Shown in pieces: positions 62,220 to 64,000 of a DNA stretch of 64,000 bases. Under the pieces are notes generated by a model that was given only the letters and a program-made list of their open reading frames with translations, made no database searches and was not told where the DNA came from. The stretch's first letter is position 1. The number at the start of each line of letters is the position of its first letter. Origin of the DNA: Candidatus Nitrosomarinus catalina (GTDB taxonomy: Archaea; Thermoproteota; Nitrososphaeria; Nitrososphaerales; Nitrosopumilaceae); the NCBI RefSeq assembly GCF_002156965.1, contig NZ_CP021324.1, forward strand, positions 1,296,077-1,360,076, written 5' to 3'. The position numbers and the translations under genes are program-made.

Positions 62220-62360
62220 TGATTAGTGTGATTAGTATATTCAATAGTCTGTTGTGATTACCTTTATTGAATTGTGATTGTTAGTGTGAGATTGTTAATC
62301 TAAAGTGTGAAATAATTTTGGTCAATCACAATAAATCACAACATAGGCATAGAAATTGTG
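62220..62360. repeat. TGTGATT/AATCACA repeat array
   Basis: In about 140 bp, TGTGATT or its complement occurs repeatedly: twice in tandem at about 62219-62234 (GTGTGATTAGTGTGATTAG), near 62255, near 62274, twice in inverted form as AATCACAATAAATCACAAC near 62324-62342, and TTGTGATG just before the ATG at 62361. Further GTGAT copies lie inside the preceding gene (62090-62185). This may be an operator or a DNA-protein assembly site. Confidence 0.6.
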
Positions 62361-62963
62361 ATGTTAGTAGAGATTCCTGATCCTGAAGTGATTTTAGGTG
62401 TGATTTTAGCATTTTTGATAGGTTTGGGTGGCTTGTATTTATTCTTCAAAATACGTCCATTCATAAAATCTAGTAGTGATATTGATGATCCTACTCAAAC
62501 TGAGCGTTTAGAGTACTATGAAAGACAGTTAATTGATATGAAAATACGCCTGGATGCATTAGAAATTCAAGGAATTGATGAAAAGCCTGTTGATCCTAAC
62601 CTGGAATTGAAACAATTCATGCAAGGATTAGTAGAAAATCATGAATCACAAAAAGAAGTTGAAGTGATTAAAGAGCCCGAAATTATTGTTGAAAAGCCTG
62701 TTTCTGTGCCTAATATTCCATATATTGAACATGTGAGCCCAACAGATTATGTGTTGCATCTTATCACAAACAAAGCTATGACATCACGTGACATACAAAT
62801 CACAACAAAGAAGAGTAGAGAACATACTTCCAGATTAATGAAGAAATTATTTGAAAGTGGGTTGGTTGAAAGAAACACAGAAACAAAACCATATACTTAT
62901 TCAATAACTGAAAAAGGAAAATCTAAAGTTGAAGATATTGCATCTAATCCAACTGTTGTGTAG
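62361..62963 (+). CDS. Membrane-anchored winged-helix regulator
   Basis: A 200-residue protein; GTG 62358 or ATG 62361 starts. One N-terminal helix (VILGVILAFLIGLGGLYLFF, about 10-29) anchors it. A helical/acidic linker (about 50-130) follows. The C-terminal 65 residues (PTDYVLHLITNKAMTSRDIQITTKKSREHTSRLMKKLFESGLVERNTETKPYTYSITEKG) form a typical winged helix with recognition helix SREHTSRLMKKLFE and a wing ending at TYSITEKG. The sequence resembles MarR/ArsR-type wHTH domains. It may bind the TGTGATT array upstream, or hold the origin region at the membrane; both are speculative. Confidence 0.6.
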   Translation: MLVEIPDPEVILGVILAFLIGLGGLYLFFKIRPFIKSSSDIDDPTQTERLEYYERQLIDMKIRLDALEIQGIDEKPVDPNLELKQFMQGLVENHESQKEVEVIKEPEIIVEKPVSVPNIPYIEHVSPTDYVLHLITNKAMTSRDIQITTKKSREHTSRLMKKLFESGLVERNTETKPYTYSITEKGKSKVEDIASNPTVV

Positions 62964-63030
62964 ATAGTTCAACATATTATTTTTAGAGTAATTTTAGTGA
63001 AAATATAAAAAATAGTCAGAAAATCATCAT

Positions 63031-63097
63031 ATTTTTTAATTATTTATAATAATATTATAATATTAAATTATATATATTATTAAATTATAATCATATT
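63031..63097. other. 67-bp near-pure A+T tract
   Basis: Of the 67 bases before the AbrB-type gene, 66 are A or T (only one C). It contains overlapping TATA-like words (TATAAT, TTATAT). It may be the promoter of the AbrB gene and also an easily melted DNA segment close to the origin. The rest of the 134-bp gap (62964-63030) shows nothing. Confidence 0.5.
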
Positions 63098-63259
63098 ATG
63101 TCAGTACAGGAAAACGAAGTGTTAGTGAAAATAACATCTGCAGGTACTATTTCAATCCCAAAACAGTTTCGAAAATTTATGGATGTGCAAAAAGGAGAAT
63201 ATGTGAAAATGATTCTTGGTAAAGATAGATTAATTGTTAGAAAAGTAACTATTGTTTGA
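63098..63259 (+). CDS. AbrB/SpoVT-type transcription regulator (53 aa)
   Basis: ATG to TGA, 53 residues, too short for the ORF track. VLVKITSAGTISIPKQFRKFMDVQKGEYVKMILGKDRLIV is the swapped-hairpin AbrB fold: strand with S-A-G-T-I-S-I-P, then helix KQFRKFMDV, then G-E-Y-V strands. Such proteins bind DNA as dimers and often act as antitoxins or global repressors. It is preceded by a 67-bp tract with one G/C base, probably its promoter, and stops 5 bp before the convergent wHTH gene. Confidence 0.85.
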   Translation: MSVQENEVLVKITSAGTISIPKQFRKFMDVQKGEYVKMILGKDRLIVRKVTIV

Positions 63260-63263
63260 TCAA

Positions 63264-63653
63264 TTATTGTTGTTTTGGAGTAATTTTGATAGATTGGTAG
63301 GTCCATTCTCTTCCGGTTCTGGCCCTTTCTACCCTACCTTTTGAAGCAAATCTTGACAAATATGTCGAAATTACACTAAGTTTTACTGGTTCGTTAAACT
63401 CATCTTCATATTTTTCAAGAATGTTTGTTGAAGTAAATTTGCCCATAGGGAAGAATTTATCTACAATATGTGAAATTTTTGAGCCTACAGAGTCCATTTT
63501 TACAGATTGATCTTCCTCTTCTTCAATATTCATCAAATCCATCATTTCAAATATTTTTAAGACTTTGTCCCTGGTAACGTTCCCTTCTAATTTAATATCA
63601 TATCGTGCTCCATCTGCGTCTTCCATGTCTATTCGTATACGTTTTTTTGCCAT
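63264..63653 (-). CDS. Hypothetical protein with a C-terminal winged-helix-like domain
   Basis: A 129-residue protein, ATG start. The N-terminal 30 residues (KKRIRIDMEDADGARYDIKLEGNV) form a small beta module. A helical linker with EEEEDQ follows (about 35-60). The C terminus (FTSTNILEKYEDEFNEPVKLSVISTYLSRFASKGRVERARTGREWTYQ) is a winged helix with a basic wing (RVERARTGREW). The layout matches the protein at 20669-21142. The gene faces the gene-free origin-like region, with its promoter inside it. Confidence 0.6.
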   Translation of the reverse strand: MAKKRIRIDMEDADGARYDIKLEGNVTRDKVLKIFEMMDLMNIEEEEDQSVKMDSVGSKISHIVDKFFPMGKFTSTNILEKYEDEFNEPVKLSVISTYLSRFASKGRVERARTGREWTYQSIKITPKQQ

Positions 63654-63676
63654 CTTTGAGATCTAATAGATCTAAT

Positions 63677-63728
63677 GTTAACGGTTGAAGTGATCTGATC
63701 AGTTTTGTTAACATTGTTGTTTGTTAAC
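63677..63728. repeat. GTTAAC palindromes in the origin region
   Basis: GTTAAC occurs at 63677-63682, 63707-63712 and 63723-63728, with a fourth copy at 63944-63949 and the related 15-nt dyad ATTAACAGTGTTAAT at 63848-63862. Such repeats are concentrated here and may be protein-binding sites. Confidence 0.6.
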
Positions 63729-63737
63729 ATTGACTGC

Positions 63738-63762
63738 CTAGGCCATGCCTAGCCTTTTTTTT
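63738..63762 (+). terminator. Hairpin plus T-run, terminator-like
   Basis: CTAGGC-CAT-GCCTAG forms a 6-bp stem with a 3-nt loop (63738-63752), followed after CC by eight T's (63755-63762). It looks like an intrinsic terminator for rightward RNA, but no rightward gene is close by (the AbrB gene ends at 63259). It may shield the origin from transcription. Confidence 0.4.
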
Positions 63763-63813
63763 GTTATTAACACATACTGTATAATTTAGCCCCCTTAGAT
63801 ATAGAATAATCAT

Positions 63814-63836
63814 GCCTGGAGTGGAAATAGAGGGGT
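63814..63836 (+). promoter_or_regulatory. ORB-like element 1
   Basis: The 23-bp element has the core TGGAGTGGAAATAGAGGGGT. It matches the archaeal origin recognition box pattern (T-C-C-A-N-T-G-G-A-A-A-N-N-A-N-G-G-G-G-T) and is followed by TAATTTTGAG. It shares 21 of 23 positions with element 2. Confidence 0.7.
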
Positions 63837-63874
63837 AATTTTGAGATATTAACAGTGTTAATGGGTTTCTTAAC

Positions 63875-63897
63875 GCCTGGATTGGAAATATAGGGGT
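63875..63897 (+). promoter_or_regulatory. ORB-like element 2
   Basis: Core TGGATTGGAAATATAGGGGT, direct repeat of element 1 at a 61-bp offset, differing at two positions in 23. It is followed by TAAAATGAG, as element 1 is followed by a similar TGAG. It points its G-string towards the AT-rich spacer. Confidence 0.7.
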
Positions 63898-63977
63898 TAA
63901 AATGAGGTTTTTTTAGATTTTCTTCACATAAAATTAACAATGTGTTAACAGTTTTTTCTTTCAAATTAAAGACCTCA

Positions 63978-64000
63978 CACACCAATATTTCCACTCTATC
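63978..64000 (-). promoter_or_regulatory. ORB-like element 3, inverted, cut by the window end
   Basis: Read on the minus strand the core is GAGTGGAAATATTGGTGT. It shares GAGTGGAAATA with element 1, while the G-string is degenerate (TTGGTGT in place of AGGGGT). It is inverted relative to elements 1 and 2, with a TGAGGT block downstream as in element 2. Its outer side lies beyond the window. Confidence 0.6.

Larger units (their letters stand above)
63654..64000. other. Gene-free region with ORB-like repeats: probable replication origin (oriC), truncated by the window end
   Basis: About 347 bp without a credible gene. It holds three ORB-like elements (63814-63836 and 63875-63897 direct; 63978-64000 inverted), four GTTAAC palindromes or near-palindromes, a dyad at 63848-63862 and AT-rich spacer DNA between the second and third element. 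The arrangement (oppositely oriented ORBs flanking an AT-rich unwinding element) is that of archaeal origins bound by Orc1/Cdc6. The orc1/cdc6 gene is not in the window and is expected beyond base 64000. Confidence 0.72.

Noticed and set aside
63767..63994. 75-residue minus-strand ORF across the ORB elements
   Set aside because: It reads straight through the three ORB repeats, has no family features and uses compositionally odd sequence; the repeats explain the bases better.

Overview
The window looks like a low-GC, compact genome of an ammonia-oxidising-type thaumarchaeon (Nitrosopumilus-like). No species is claimed. The case rests on the combination of archaeal information-processing proteins (DNA polymerase D large subunit, PCNA, Gins51, RpoL, TFS, aCPSF1, thermosome, 20S proteasome beta), archaeal lipid enzymes (sn-glycerol-1-phosphate dehydrogenase and GGGP synthase), the archaeal CoA route (pantoate kinase plus phosphopantothenate synthetase), a SepF-type protein, a PEFG-CTERM-like surface protein and cobamide genes (bluB, cobJ). 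Genes are tightly packed, with many 1-8 bp overlaps, and GTG and TTG starts are common. There are no insertion sequences, prophage genes or CRISPR arrays.

Layout. 1-4.1 kb: CoA biosynthesis operon (pantoate kinase, 4-phosphopantoate--beta-alanine ligase, panB, coaBC) plus a methyltransferase. 4.2-5.3 kb: two small Cys/His proteins and a membrane protein. 5.3-15.1 kb: M24 peptidase, PP-loop thiolase, SepF, aCPSF1, proteasome beta, egsA, FKBP, class V aminotransferase, NMN adenylyltransferase and RtcA. 15-24.6 kb: membrane and secreted small proteins, tRNA-Val, bluB, an intron-containing tRNA-Arg, several Cys-rich miniproteins, a PEFG-CTERM-like protein, a PfkB kinase, a dUTPase-like protein, an MtrA homologue and a DegT aminotransferase. 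24.6-35.6 kb: TyrRS, CobJ, aspartokinase, PCNA, TFS, RpoL, a tandem pair of miniproteins, a phosphatase and an aminotransferase. 35.6-42.8 kb: ferredoxin with an operator-like direct repeat, a J-domain fusion, glutamine synthetase, a lysine 2,3-aminomutase-like enzyme and an MscS channel. 42.8-49.3 kb: PRPP synthase and a tRNA-maturation neighbourhood (Trm-G10, RNase Z, CCA-adding enzyme, tRNA-Pro). 49.3-61.8 kb: oxidoreductases, Gins51, a second glutamine synthetase, thermosome, GlyA, DNA Pol D large subunit and GGGP synthase.

The most notable region is the right end (61.8-64.0 kb). Four small DNA-binding-type proteins (two HTH-like, one membrane-anchored winged helix, one AbrB-type), an array of TGTGATT repeats and a 67-bp tract with a single G/C base lead into about 350 bp without a credible gene. 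That stretch carries three copies of a TGGAAATA-N2-GGGG element, two direct and one inverted, flanking an AT-rich segment dotted with GTTAAC palindromes. This is the architecture of an archaeal replication origin with ORB (origin recognition box) elements. The window probably ends inside oriC, with orc1/cdc6 expected just beyond.

All functions are inferred from sequence motifs read by eye. No database search or computation was run.
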